Virus record (IMG/VR): IMGVR_UViG_3300030103_001665
Span: 1 to 62,481 of that record
From: a virus
Length of the DNA stretch: 62,481 bases
Direction: 5' to 3' (one strand)
Made by a program: the position numbers and the translations under genes. The notes under the pieces are model-generated. The model saw only the letters and a program-made list of their open reading frames with translations. It did no database searches and had not been told where the DNA came from. Shown piece by piece: positions 18,968-26,910 of this stretch. Every line of letters starts with the position of its first letter. Position 1 is the stretch's first letter.

Positions 18968-19384
18968 TTATTGTCCACCGAAAAGGGTGTGAATTTTAGT
19001 AGGTATATAACCTAACGAAACTGATGGATTAGAATTTACTTTTGAACCTTTTAACTTTTCCTCTCCTTTAGGAGCTCCATTTTTAGTATTGTCTTCTTTC
19101 TCTTCAGCTTCCTTTTTCTCTTTTTTCTTATCTTTATTTTCTTTAATAGCTTTACCTATATTAATTAAACCTTGAGTAAATTCTTTACCACCACTATTAA
19201 TAGAAGCATAGTTAGTTTTACTACTTAAACTGTAATCACCTGGATTAGCACTAACAGTAGGTACAGATATGAAATTTGTAGGCATACTGCTTTTATAACT
19301 AAATGGTGATCTATTATTAAACCCTATATTAAAAGAATTTTTATTACCTAAAAAGTTTGTTCTAAATTTTCCTATTGTTTCCAT
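18968..19384 (-). CDS. Late low-complexity protein (138 aa)
   Basis: Asn/Ser-rich N-terminus (KFRTNFLGNKNSFNIGFNNR followed by SPF), then a Lys/Glu low-complexity block (residues ~82-105) and a polar tail. No domain recognised. The SPF motif near residue 27 links it to the adjacent SPx-motif proteins. Probably a virion-associated or DNA-associated late protein. Confidence 0.5.
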   Translation of the reverse strand: METIGKFRTNFLGNKNSFNIGFNNRSPFSYKSSMPTNFISVPTVSANPGDYSLSSKTNYASINSGGKEFTQGLINIGKAIKENKDKKKEKKEAEEKEDNTKNGAPKGEEKLKGSKVNSNPSVSLGYIPTKIHTLFGGQ

Positions 19385-19385
19385 A

Positions 19386-19961
19386 TTATCCCGCGTGGTA
19401 ACCTCTTAAAGCAGCTTTTGCCTTTGATTCACTACCATATTTAGCTGGCCAAGGTTTATCTGTTTTGTTACTAATAACTCTCCATGCTCCACCCATTTGT
19501 TTAACACATCCGCTTCCACCTTCAGACTTTGCACATGCATTCATTGGTGAATCAGATCTTTCATCAATCATTTCATCAATCATTTGATTTCTTATTTCAC
19601 CTGATCTTTCGTCGTTTACTTTCACTTTTGGCTTAGGTCTTATGTGTCTAGTCATATTACCACGAGGTTGTGATCTTTCATCATCTACTTGAGCTTTTAA
19701 TTCATAATAAATATCTTGCTCATCTCCTTCATTTTTTCTAGCTATTTGCTTTGCTTCTCTTCTAATATGTCTATCATTATGTCTATGCATTGGCGAACAG
19801 TGCGAATTAGCTGGAGAATCATGATCATGTCTAACATTTTCTAAATAATGTAATCTTGCAGAATCTGACAAGTCTTTATTATATGCTTCTTTTGCATCAT
19901 ATCTCTCGTCTGCTCTTTTAGAAAAACGAGGGTGATTACCACTATATCTTTTATGTCCCAT
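19386..19961 (-). CDS. Late basic protein with three DERS motifs (191 aa)
   Basis: His/Arg/Asp-rich. DERS occurs in three contexts, VDDERSQ, VNDERSG and MIDERSD, with a related ADERYD near the N-terminus, and SP motifs occur as HDSPANSHCSPMH and SDSPMN. The C-terminal 45 residues form a separate compact segment (GAWRVISNKTDKPWPAKYGS) seen as an ending in other marine phage proteins. Nothing points to an enzyme. I infer a virion or assembly component built from repeated short motifs. Confidence 0.6.
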   Translation of the reverse strand: MGHKRYSGNHPRFSKRADERYDAKEAYNKDLSDSARLHYLENVRHDHDSPANSHCSPMHRHNDRHIRREAKQIARKNEGDEQDIYYELKAQVDDERSQPRGNMTRHIRPKPKVKVNDERSGEIRNQMIDEMIDERSDSPMNACAKSEGGSGCVKQMGGAWRVISNKTDKPWPAKYGSESKAKAALRGYHAG

Positions 19962-19963
19962 AA

Positions 19964-21010
19964 TTAACTCATTTTTGGATCAGAAGAGTAAGCTCCTTTT
20001 CCCATAGATTTTTTCATTCCTTTTGATTCGTCTCTACGATCTTTTAAAGATTGATTCATACTTGACTCTTTACCGTCTTTAGCTAAACTTTCGTCTAATC
20101 TCGCATTATATCCTTGTCTGTTAAATGGACTACTTTTGTGATGATGCTCATCTGCTTTAGTAGAATTTCTTGCTACGTGTTTTTTATAATCTTCATCACT
20201 TCCTGGATGATTTTTTCTTCCTCCTTTTGCTTTTACTGGTGAATTTGATCTTGGAGTTTTGTCATATTTTGGATGTTTAGCTGTGTGGTAAACCATTCCG
20301 TGATCTGTTGCTTCCCTTTTACTCATTTCACCATGTGACTTACCTGAATTTTTGTCTTTCATTTTAGCTGGTGATTTGGTAATAACAAAAGTTTCCCCAT
20401 GTAATACACCTTTTTTATGTCTACTAGTTTTTACTTTTCCTGAACCTGAAGCATCTCTAGTATCATAGTTTTCTATATTTATTCCACGTTTATCTGCTTT
20501 CTTTAATTTTCTTTTTAGAGATTTTAATTTTCTATCAAAACTTTTATCAACATTGTCAGTTCCAAAAGAAGCTTTTGCAGCATCAACTTGTTCTTGTTTT
20601 CTAGTAATACGTTTTTTAAGTCTATCTCCTTTTGCTTTTGCTGGAGAACCTTTAGCAGCTTCTTTCATTGGCTCAGTTTTATCACCATCTTTATCTAAAT
20701 CTAAAAAGTCTGGCTTAGCAGCTTTTGCCGGTGAATCTCCTTTTCTATGCATGTCATCTACGATAGGCATATATTTTAATTCATCAACTCCTTGAATTCC
20801 ATATTTGCTAGCGTTTTCCATAGGTGATTCATGACCTGCTTCCATAGGTGATTCGTGACCTGCTTCCATAGGTGATTCGTGACCTGCATACATTGGTGAA
20901 TTCATATACATAGCTGAATCTCTATGCATACCTTGCTTTTTTTCAGCTTTGTACACATGTAAAGCTGACTTCATCATTTTTACCGGGTTTTGTTTTTGTG
21001 AATAAGGCAT
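19964..21010 (-). CDS. Late lysine-rich protein with SPx repeats (348 aa)
   Basis: Highly basic and disordered in appearance. Three tandem HESPMEAG-type units are found near residues 41-64 (encoded by the 24-bp repeats at 20818-20889). Further SP motifs are spread along the chain: GDSPAK, KGSPAK, KSPAKMK, SNSPVKAKGG and KSSPFN. A DLDKDGDKTEP segment near 105 resembles a single EF-hand loop (DxDxDG). Function unknown. A packaged, DNA-binding or processed internal protein is plausible by composition. Confidence 0.6.
   Translation of the reverse strand: MPYSQKQNPVKMMKSALHVYKAEKKQGMHRDSAMYMNSPMYAGHESPMEAGHESPMEAGHESPMENASKYGIQGVDELKYMPIVDDMHRKGDSPAKAAKPDFLDLDKDGDKTEPMKEAAKGSPAKAKGDRLKKRITRKQEQVDAAKASFGTDNVDKSFDRKLKSLKRKLKKADKRGINIENYDTRDASGSGKVKTSRHKKGVLHGETFVITKSPAKMKDKNSGKSHGEMSKREATDHGMVYHTAKHPKYDKTPRSNSPVKAKGGRKNHPGSDEDYKKHVARNSTKADEHHHKSSPFNRQGYNARLDESLAKDGKESSMNQSLKDRRDESKGMKKSMGKGAYSSDPKMS
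20818..20889. repeat. Three 24-bp tandem repeats encoding HESPMEAG
   Basis: Units begin at 20818, 20842 and 20866. The first two differ by one base, and the third ends CAT instead of CTT. They are in frame and encode tandem HESPMEAG octapeptides, so copy number can change without a frameshift. Confidence 0.92.
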
Positions 21011-21043
21011 AATTGTTTTTTTTATTGTTGTTGTTTTTTTTAT

Positions 21044-21289
21044 TTATACTGGTAAATCTTCATACTTATCTGCATAGTCTGCAGGTAAATAAGATTCCAT
21101 AGAAGTTACTTGTTCAGCTGATAATTCTGTTTTATAAAAATCATTCATTAATACCCATTCAAAATGAGTTTTAATATTTTCTACATTATCATCATTTGCT
21201 ATTTGGGCTAATTGACCATCAATTTGACCTTTAATTACTTCTTTATGAGAATCCGGTGTATTTTCTGTTGTTATTACGTTTTTATACAT
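21044..21289 (-). CDS. Hypothetical acidic protein (81 aa)
   Basis: A soluble, probably helical, acidic protein (MYKNVITTENTPDSHKEVIK start, YADKYEDLPV end). No recognised family. It is the gene immediately downstream of the S74 tail fibre with a 21-base gap, a place often taken by fibre chaperones, but no similarity supports that. Confidence 0.5.
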   Translation of the reverse strand: MYKNVITTENTPDSHKEVIKGQIDGQLAQIANDDNVENIKTHFEWVLMNDFYKTELSAEQVTSMESYLPADYADKYEDLPV

Positions 21290-21310
21290 TTTTAATTTTT
21301 TTTATTATTA

Positions 21311-24300
21311 TTAAGCGTTTTCTAATGCTGTTACTTTAGCTGATAAATCTTGTATTGCTTTTACTAACACAGGCACTAATCTTCCGTAGGTTGCTTCAAG
21401 TTTTTCAGGGTTAGCGTCATAGATTAAATTTAAAAAATCATCATCTACTGATTGTAGTTCTTGCGCAATAAACCCAATATCTTTTTTACCTTTATTAGCT
21501 GAATAAAACTCTACTTGCGTTTCATTTCCTTGTTCGTTAATTTCTGTTCTTGTTTCTGCTCTATTATCCCAAACAAATTTTCTTGGTTTTAAAGAATCAA
21601 CAAAATCTAATCCATATGGTAAATCTTCAATACTTGTTTTATCTCTTTCATCTGATAAAGCAGTTATGCCTGTTACTTGACATCTTAAAGTTCCTATTGA
21701 TGAATTACCTAAAGTTATTTCATCAGAAATACCTGCGGCAGATGGAGCAGCTGTATAACCTAAAGCCATACTATTACTTCCAGTAAACGCTGTGCCAACT
21801 AAAATATCTCTACCTACAAAAGTATTATTACTTCCAGTATGAATACCATTTATTAAACATTGATAACCAATTGCTATATTACCGCTTCCAGTAGTAGAAT
21901 TATTATAAGCACTAGCACCCATAGCAACATTAGCAAAACCAGTAGCACCACCTGAATTACCTCTACCAGCTTCGTTTCCAAAATAGGTATTCATGTTTGC
22001 TTCATTATATTGTCCTGAGCCATATCCCGCTACTGTATTACCAAATTTATCTACGGTAGTTTCTAAAGTACTAGTTCCAATAGCAACATTTTTAAACCCA
22101 GTACCTAAAACTTCACCAGATTTATAACCTACTAAAACGTTGTTTTCACCACTAGTTAAACCACCACCTGAACTAGCACCAACTGATACATTATAATCTC
22201 CAGTTGTAATTTGATACATTGAAATTCTACCAATAGCAGTATTATATCCTGCTGCTGAACCACCAGTTGTAGCACCTTCTAAAGCTCTAGTACCAACTGC
22301 TGTGTTATAAGCTGAGGAAATATATCTTCCTGCGCCATCTCCAACAAATACTGTTTCTTGTTTTGCTGAGCTATTACCACCACCCGCTAATCTACCTATA
22401 AGAACCGCACCATCACCAGTTGTGAATGCTTTACCTGCTTGATAACCTAAAGCGGTAACTCCACCAGCAACTAAACCAGCATCGGTTCCAGCTTCATATC
22501 CTATAAGTGTGTTCTGTACTGAAGTCGTTACTCCATACCCAGCTTTATAACCAACATTAGTACAACCTGTTGCTGAGGTTTGTGAATACCCAGCGTTATA
22601 CCCTATTGATACACCAGCACCAGTTGAAGAATTAATGCTACGCCCTGCATCCATTCCAATTAATACAGTATTAGTTTTATCATTACCAGAATAACCTGCT
22701 CTTTTACCAACTACTACAGAACCTGTTGCGGTTCCAGAATAAGCTGCTCCGTGTCCTACCGCAACTGCATCATTTGCTGTAAAACCAGTTCCGTGAGCAG
22801 AAGTCCCAATTGAAACTGAACCATCTTGATTACCAGCATAAGCTGCTTGATAACCTATACCAATAGCGTCATTACCAGTACAATTGAAAGCAGCTTCAGT
22901 ACCAATACCAATATTCATTGAATAAACTCCTGGGTATCTGTTAGCAGCATAACCAATTGCAATGTTATCACTTCCAGTTGATTTTTCTCTCATTGCTTGA
23001 AAACCTATTGCAACATTTTTATCACCACTAGTTAAAGCATTTGCTGCTTCTTCTCCTATCACTAAATTCTTTTCTGCACCAGATAAACCTGCTGGAATAT
23101 TTATAAAATAAGCTGAATCATTTGCTAAATCAACGCTTACATCACTCAATCCATTTAAGTCACTAGCACCACCACCACCAGCAGCTTGTAAAGTTATTAC
23201 TCCAGTACCTGAACTAAATGTAAGTACATCACCGTCAGACGCACCGGATTGTAAACCTGGTATTCTTAATGCTGTTATATTTGCATCACCAAAAGTTATT
23301 TCATTGTTAACATCAACAGCAGAAGCAGTGGCTTCATGACCTATTATAATATTATTACTACCTATTGTAACTGCATCTCCTGCTTGATACCCTAAAACAG
23401 TGTTATTTGAACCTGTAGTTACGGCTGTTGCAGCTTTATAACCTATTGCAACATTATTTGTGCGTGTACCACCTGATCGCAATGCTTCAGAACCAATAGC
23501 TACATTGTAATTACTCGCTCCAGTTGGCGCTTGATTTGCTAAATATCCTATAGCAACATTATCTGTACCTGTATGTCCAAAGCCACCACCAAATGCGCCT
23601 TTACCAACAGCTGTATTTTTTTCACCACTTGCTGAATAACCTGTTTGGTCGCCCATGTAAGTATTGTTGTCAGATGTGGTATTACTATATCCTGATCTTT
23701 CTCCAACAAAAGTATTAGAACCACCACTTGTGTTTGAATAACCAGCTTGATAACCTATCATTATTACTCTATCTGCCGTATTACTTCTTCCTGATTCATA
23801 GCCAACAAATACACTTGCCTCACCTGTTGCTAAATACCCTGCATAAGCGCCAACAGCTACGTTTTTGTCTGAATCTAAACTTCTATATGCTTCTAATCCA
23901 ATAGCTACGTTATTAGATGCGTTTCCTAATCTACCAGGATAAGAACCTAAAAGAGTATTACCTGTACCATTAGTTATAGATTCTCCTGCATCATTTCCTA
24001 ATATAGTGTTATTGCCGGGGTTTCCAGATAACCCAGCAGGTATATTTACTAGATAACTTGAAGTTCCATCTATTAAACAATCAGTTAATCCGTTTAAATC
24101 AGTAGCTCCTCCGCCTCCGGCAGCTTGTAAAGTAATATTACCAGTTCCTGAAGAAAATGTTAAAACATCCCCATCAGATGCACCTGATTGTAATCCTGGG
24201 ATTCTTAGTGAATTTATAGTTGAATCACCAAATGTTATTTCATTATCAATTGTTGCGGAACTTGGTTCAGCATCATAACCTATAACAATATTATTATCAG

Positions 24301-24988
24301 AAGTTGTCATTGAAGCTCCTGCTCCAGCTCCAATTACTACATTTTTAGCCCCTGTGTGATCTCTACCAGCATCAGATCCTATTGCCACATTATAACTTCC
24401 AGTAGTAAATGCACCTGCTTGATAACCTATATTAGTGTTCTGTTCTGCTGTTGTGTTGCTATAACCTGCTCTATAACCAACACCAACATTTCTAGTACCA
24501 GATGTGTTAGAATAACCAGCTTGATAACCTATAGATGTAATACCAGAAGAAGTATTAACTCTAGCCGCTTCATATCCAATTCCAATTGAATTATTACCAG
24601 TAGCAGTATATAAAGCAAATTTTCCTATTCCTATAGATTGTGTCATGTTTCCTGTAAGACCTGCTGAACTACCAATAAGTGTAGTAGAATTTCCTGAAGT
24701 ATGACCTCTACCCGCATAGTGTCCAAAAGCAGTATTACCATCACCACTAGTTAAATCCTTTAAAGTTTCTACTCCAAAACTTACGTTGGAAAAAGAGCTA
24801 TTAGTTTGTCCTACAGGAATACTATAACCATATAAAGATTCTGCAGTAGCATTATATAGATAAGGTAATCCAGTGCTTATATTATTAGGTGCTATTCTTT
24901 TCATAGTGGTTCCTTGATAACCAGCTAAAAAATCTATTTGAGTAGGATCTGTTTCAGCTGTAAATGCTGAAAATTTTATATTTGCCAT
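21311..24988 (-). CDS. Tail fibre with YadA-like head repeats and C-terminal S74 self-cleaving chaperone (1,225 aa)
   Basis: Most of the chain consists of 14-16-residue repeats of the NxAIGYxAG type, the left-handed beta-roll of trimeric autotransporter heads. Two near-identical inserts begin ITFGDS/A-N-I-LRIPGLQSGASDG (about residues 249-310 and 553-620), and a third, shorter EITLGNSSIGTLR lies near 1090. Each begins or ends a repeat block, so the protein was built by module duplication. The C-terminal 115 residues match the peptidase S74 intramolecular chaperone: ALSDERDKTSI near 1109 with the cleavage Ser-Asp, then GLDFVDSLKPRKFVW, DIGFIAQEL and a final coiled coil. The mature trimer would be a host-binding fibre. 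Confidence 0.9.
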   Translation of the reverse strand: MANIKFSAFTAETDPTQIDFLAGYQGTTMKRIAPNNISTGLPYLYNATAESLYGYSIPVGQTNSSFSNVSFGVETLKDLTSGDGNTAFGHYAGRGHTSGNSTTLIGSSAGLTGNMTQSIGIGKFALYTATGNNSIGIGYEAARVNTSSGITSIGYQAGYSNTSGTRNVGVGYRAGYSNTTAEQNTNIGYQAGAFTTGSYNVAIGSDAGRDHTGAKNVVIGAGAGASMTTSDNNIVIGYDAEPSSATIDNEITFGDSTINSLRIPGLQSGASDGDVLTFSSGTGNITLQAAGGGGATDLNGLTDCLIDGTSSYLVNIPAGLSGNPGNNTILGNDAGESITNGTGNTLLGSYPGRLGNASNNVAIGLEAYRSLDSDKNVAVGAYAGYLATGEASVFVGYESGRSNTADRVIMIGYQAGYSNTSGGSNTFVGERSGYSNTTSDNNTYMGDQTGYSASGEKNTAVGKGAFGGGFGHTGTDNVAIGYLANQAPTGASNYNVAIGSEALRSGGTRTNNVAIGYKAATAVTTGSNNTVLGYQAGDAVTIGSNNIIIGHEATASAVDVNNEITFGDANITALRIPGLQSGASDGDVLTFSSGTGVITLQAAGGGGASDLNGLSDVSVDLANDSAYFINIPAGLSGAEKNLVIGEEAANALTSGDKNVAIGFQAMREKSTGSDNIAIGYAANRYPGVYSMNIGIGTEAAFNCTGNDAIGIGYQAAYAGNQDGSVSIGTSAHGTGFTANDAVAVGHGAAYSGTATGSVVVGKRAGYSGNDKTNTVLIGMDAGRSINSSTGAGVSIGYNAGYSQTSATGCTNVGYKAGYGVTTSVQNTLIGYEAGTDAGLVAGGVTALGYQAGKAFTTGDGAVLIGRLAGGGNSSAKQETVFVGDGAGRYISSAYNTAVGTRALEGATTGGSAAGYNTAIGRISMYQITTGDYNVSVGASSGGGLTSGENNVLVGYKSGEVLGTGFKNVAIGTSTLETTVDKFGNTVAGYGSGQYNEANMNTYFGNEAGRGNSGGATGFANVAMGASAYNNSTTGSGNIAIGYQCLINGIHTGSNNTFVGRDILVGTAFTGSNSMALGYTAAPSAAGISDEITLGNSSIGTLRCQVTGITALSDERDKTSIEDLPYGLDFVDSLKPRKFVWDNRAETRTEINEQGNETQVEFYSANKGKKDIGFIAQELQSVDDDFLNLIYDANPEKLEATYGRLVPVLVKAIQDLSAKVTALENA

Positions 24989-25010
24989 TTGTTGTTTTGT
25001 TTAATTTTTT

Positions 25011-25184
25011 TTATGGTGCTACTTCTTGTACCATGAGATTACCACCTGCTTCTGTTTCACATATATCACCGTTCTCTGCTAAAATAAAAAATGTAACAGG
25101 ACTAGGACCACCTCCACCTTGTATAGTTAAAGGTATTGCTAATATCGCATTGGCGTTAGCCAACATACTTGGTCCACCTGGCAT
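25011..25184 (-). CDS. Small hypothetical protein (57 aa)
   Basis: The start codon at 25184 gives MPGGPSMLANANAILAIPLT, a glycine-rich turn and VTFFILAENGDICETE. It fits between the 163-aa gene and the fibre gene with 1- and 22-base gaps. The Gly/Ala-rich, beta-type composition matches the neighbouring structural proteins. No family recognised. Confidence 0.6.
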   Translation of the reverse strand: MPGGPSMLANANAILAIPLTIQGGGGPSPVTFFILAENGDICETEAGGNLMVQEVAP

Positions 25185-25185
25185 T

Positions 25186-25677
25186 TTAGTTAAGTGCTAA
25201 AATGTTACTACAAGTTGTATCAGTTGCAAAAACTCTTATAGCTTGCAAAGGAATAAATGAAGAATCAGGTATGTTATTTAAAATTACATCATCTCCTGCT
25301 GGAGTTCTTAATTTTAATGTTGAACCTGCTCCTCCTGTGCCTATAAATAAAGTAAAAGCAGTGTCTCCGCTTATATTTCCTTTATATATATCATAAGTAG
25401 TAGCAGCTGTACTACTTTGCATTGTCAATGTAGTTGGTGATGCTATTGCTAGTATTTCATTAATTGCACCTCCAGCATATACTACATCTCCACCTCTAAT
25501 ATTGTAACCGCTAGGTGAAGCTGAGTTTGTAGTTGCGTTTGTAAAGTCTTGCCCAGCGTCAGTTAAAGTAGTTCCTACTGTAGCATTTGTTCCAGATGTT
25601 ATAATTCCAGGTTGTGGAATATTAAGTGTATCACTAGGGATAACAGGAACTGAACTGAATGGTTGATTGTTTGCCAT
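25186..25677 (-). CDS. Putative virion/tail protein (163 aa)
   Basis: Thr, Gly, Ala and Ser-rich with alternating beta strands (residues ~25-140), starting MANNQPFSSVPVIPSDTLNI. There are no catalytic motifs. This composition is typical of small tail or decoration proteins, and it lies in the fibre-associated gene cluster. Exact role unknown. Confidence 0.55.
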   Translation of the reverse strand: MANNQPFSSVPVIPSDTLNIPQPGIITSGTNATVGTTLTDAGQDFTNATTNSASPSGYNIRGGDVVYAGGAINEILAIASPTTLTMQSSTAATTYDIYKGNISGDTAFTLFIGTGGAGSTLKLRTPAGDDVILNNIPDSSFIPLQAIRVFATDTTCSNILALN

Positions 25678-25691
25678 GTTAGTTTTTATTA

Positions 25692-25919
25692 TTATTTATA
25701 TACTTTTGCTTTTTGTGTAATTGGACCCATACCAGAAAAAGGAACAGCACCAAGTTTTAGTTTCATACCGTATATACCTGAACTAGACCCTTCACCGTGC
25801 AGTCTACCTGCTTGGCTTAATGGTCCGTCCCATATATGAGTTTCTCCAACTATTCCACCTCTTTTACCACCCATATCTTTAGTGTGGCCTGGATCTATTT
25901 TAAAATCTTTGTGATTCAT
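25692..25919 (-). CDS. Small glycine-rich protein (75 aa)
   Basis: Begins MNHKDFKIDPGHTKDMGGKR and is rich in Gly, Lys and His. No family recognised. Located between fibre-associated genes and a Met/Gln/Ala-rich small gene, all closely spaced. Confidence 0.5.
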   Translation of the reverse strand: MNHKDFKIDPGHTKDMGGKRGGIVGETHIWDGPLSQAGRLHGEGSSSGIYGMKLKLGAVPFSGMGPITQKAKVYK

Positions 25920-25923
25920 AATT

Positions 25924-26202
25924 TTATAAGTTTATTAATGGTTTAGGTTTTTGAAATAAACCTCTTTGTTGTTCTGTTCCATAAATTCCTGCTGCTGCTT
26001 GCTGAGCAGAAGGATTAAAATTACCGGCTGTTGCCGCTGGCATTTCACCTACTACTGTATTTTCCATAGGCATTATTTCAGAACCTGGTTGATTCAAACT
26101 ATTAATTCCTTGACTTGCTAATTGTTGATTAGCTATTTGTTGAGCTGTCATTCCAGGCATCATGCCTCCAAACATAGCTCCAGCTGTAGGTATTGTGAAC
26201 AT
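25924..26202 (-). CDS. Small Met/Ala/Gln-rich protein (92 aa)
   Basis: I place the start at the ATG at 26202 (MFTIPTAGAMFGGMMPGMTA). An upstream ATG at 26229 would extend into the preceding gene, and this choice leaves a clean 1-base gap. Composition is Ala, Gln, Met and Gly-rich and likely disordered. No family recognised; possibly virion-associated. Confidence 0.5.
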   Translation of the reverse strand: MFTIPTAGAMFGGMMPGMTAQQIANQQLASQGINSLNQPGSEIMPMENTVVGEMPAATAGNFNPSAQQAAAGIYGTEQQRGLFQKPKPLINL

Positions 26203-26203
26203 A

Positions 26204-26650
26204 TTATCTATTTTTATCTTTATTAACATTATGTATAGAAGTTTGTAAAACTTTATCCATATATGTATTTCCTTTCATTATACTGTTTCTTCTTTCACTA
26301 GTTGGAATATCATCTTCACCTAGCATAATTCGGTAAATTCTTTGTATTAATTGTTTACCTTTAAAAGAAACCTTGTATATATTATATTTTTGAGTTGTTC
26401 TGTTTCTGTTTCTCCATACTACAACCCAATCACCTTGTATTAATCTATTCCATCTTCTATTTTCCCAACTATAAGAATAACTTCCCATTTTAAAATCTTG
26501 TATTGTAAATAAATCAATACAATCTAAATAAATTAATAATTCAAGGTCACTATCAGTTAAGCCGTTGTTTTTACAAGCCCATTTGCGTATTATACGGTAA
26601 TGTTTTAGCAAGTTTAAATCTTTAAGATCTCTTGCTTCTAGCTTTTTCAT
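26204..26650 (-). CDS. Winged-helix (MarR-like) DNA-binding protein (148 aa)
   Basis: The pattern of helices and a beta wing fits a MarR-type winged helix: RDLKDLNLLKHYRIIRKWAC helix, LTDSDLELLIYLDCIDLFTI, then a recognition region and the wing (WENRRWNRLIQGDWVVVWRN) followed by KYNIYKVSFKGKQLIQRIY. Similar proteins in marine phages are annotated as MarR-like. The stop overlaps the GroES stop/start region by 4 bases, and it may be co-transcribed with the chaperonins. It is the only DNA-binding regulator candidate in the late arm; target unknown. Confidence 0.6.
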   Translation of the reverse strand: MKKLEARDLKDLNLLKHYRIIRKWACKNNGLTDSDLELLIYLDCIDLFTIQDFKMGSYSYSWENRRWNRLIQGDWVVVWRNRNRTTQKYNIYKVSFKGKQLIQRIYRIMLGEDDIPTSERRNSIMKGNTYMDKVLQTSIHNVNKDKNR

Positions 26651-26910
26651 AAAACAACGACGACGTCTTGCGCCTTAATAACATGATATAATTTTTTGTT
26701 TATTTCTATTTGATGACCAGCATGACGATCAAAAAATATTTTATTATCTTTTTTTAACCCTACAACTTCTTCACCAACAGAAACAACATTAGCTTCTATG
26801 TATCTAATATCACTTCTATCGTTTTTATTAAGAAGTAAACCACCTTCTGATTTAGTTATTCCTTCTTCTTCTGTTTTTTGTATAATTAAATTTCTACCTA
26901 TTGCTTTCAT
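26647..26910 (-). CDS. groES: GroES co-chaperonin (87 aa)
   Basis: The first strand (AIGRNLIIQKTEEE), a short mobile-loop-like region (GITKSEGGLLLNKND), a barrel core (ANVVSVGEEVVGLKKDNKIFF) and the C-terminal VIKAQDVVVVL match GroES in order and length (E. coli 97 residues). Seven-fold rings would cap the GroEL chamber. It overlaps groEL by 17 bases in another frame, so it is likely co-translated. The order here is groEL then groES in the direction of transcription, the reverse of the usual bacterial groESL order. Confidence 0.88.
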   Translation of the reverse strand: MKAIGRNLIIQKTEEEGITKSEGGLLLNKNDRSDIRYIEANVVSVGEEVVGLKKDNKIFFDRHAGHQIEINKKLYHVIKAQDVVVVL

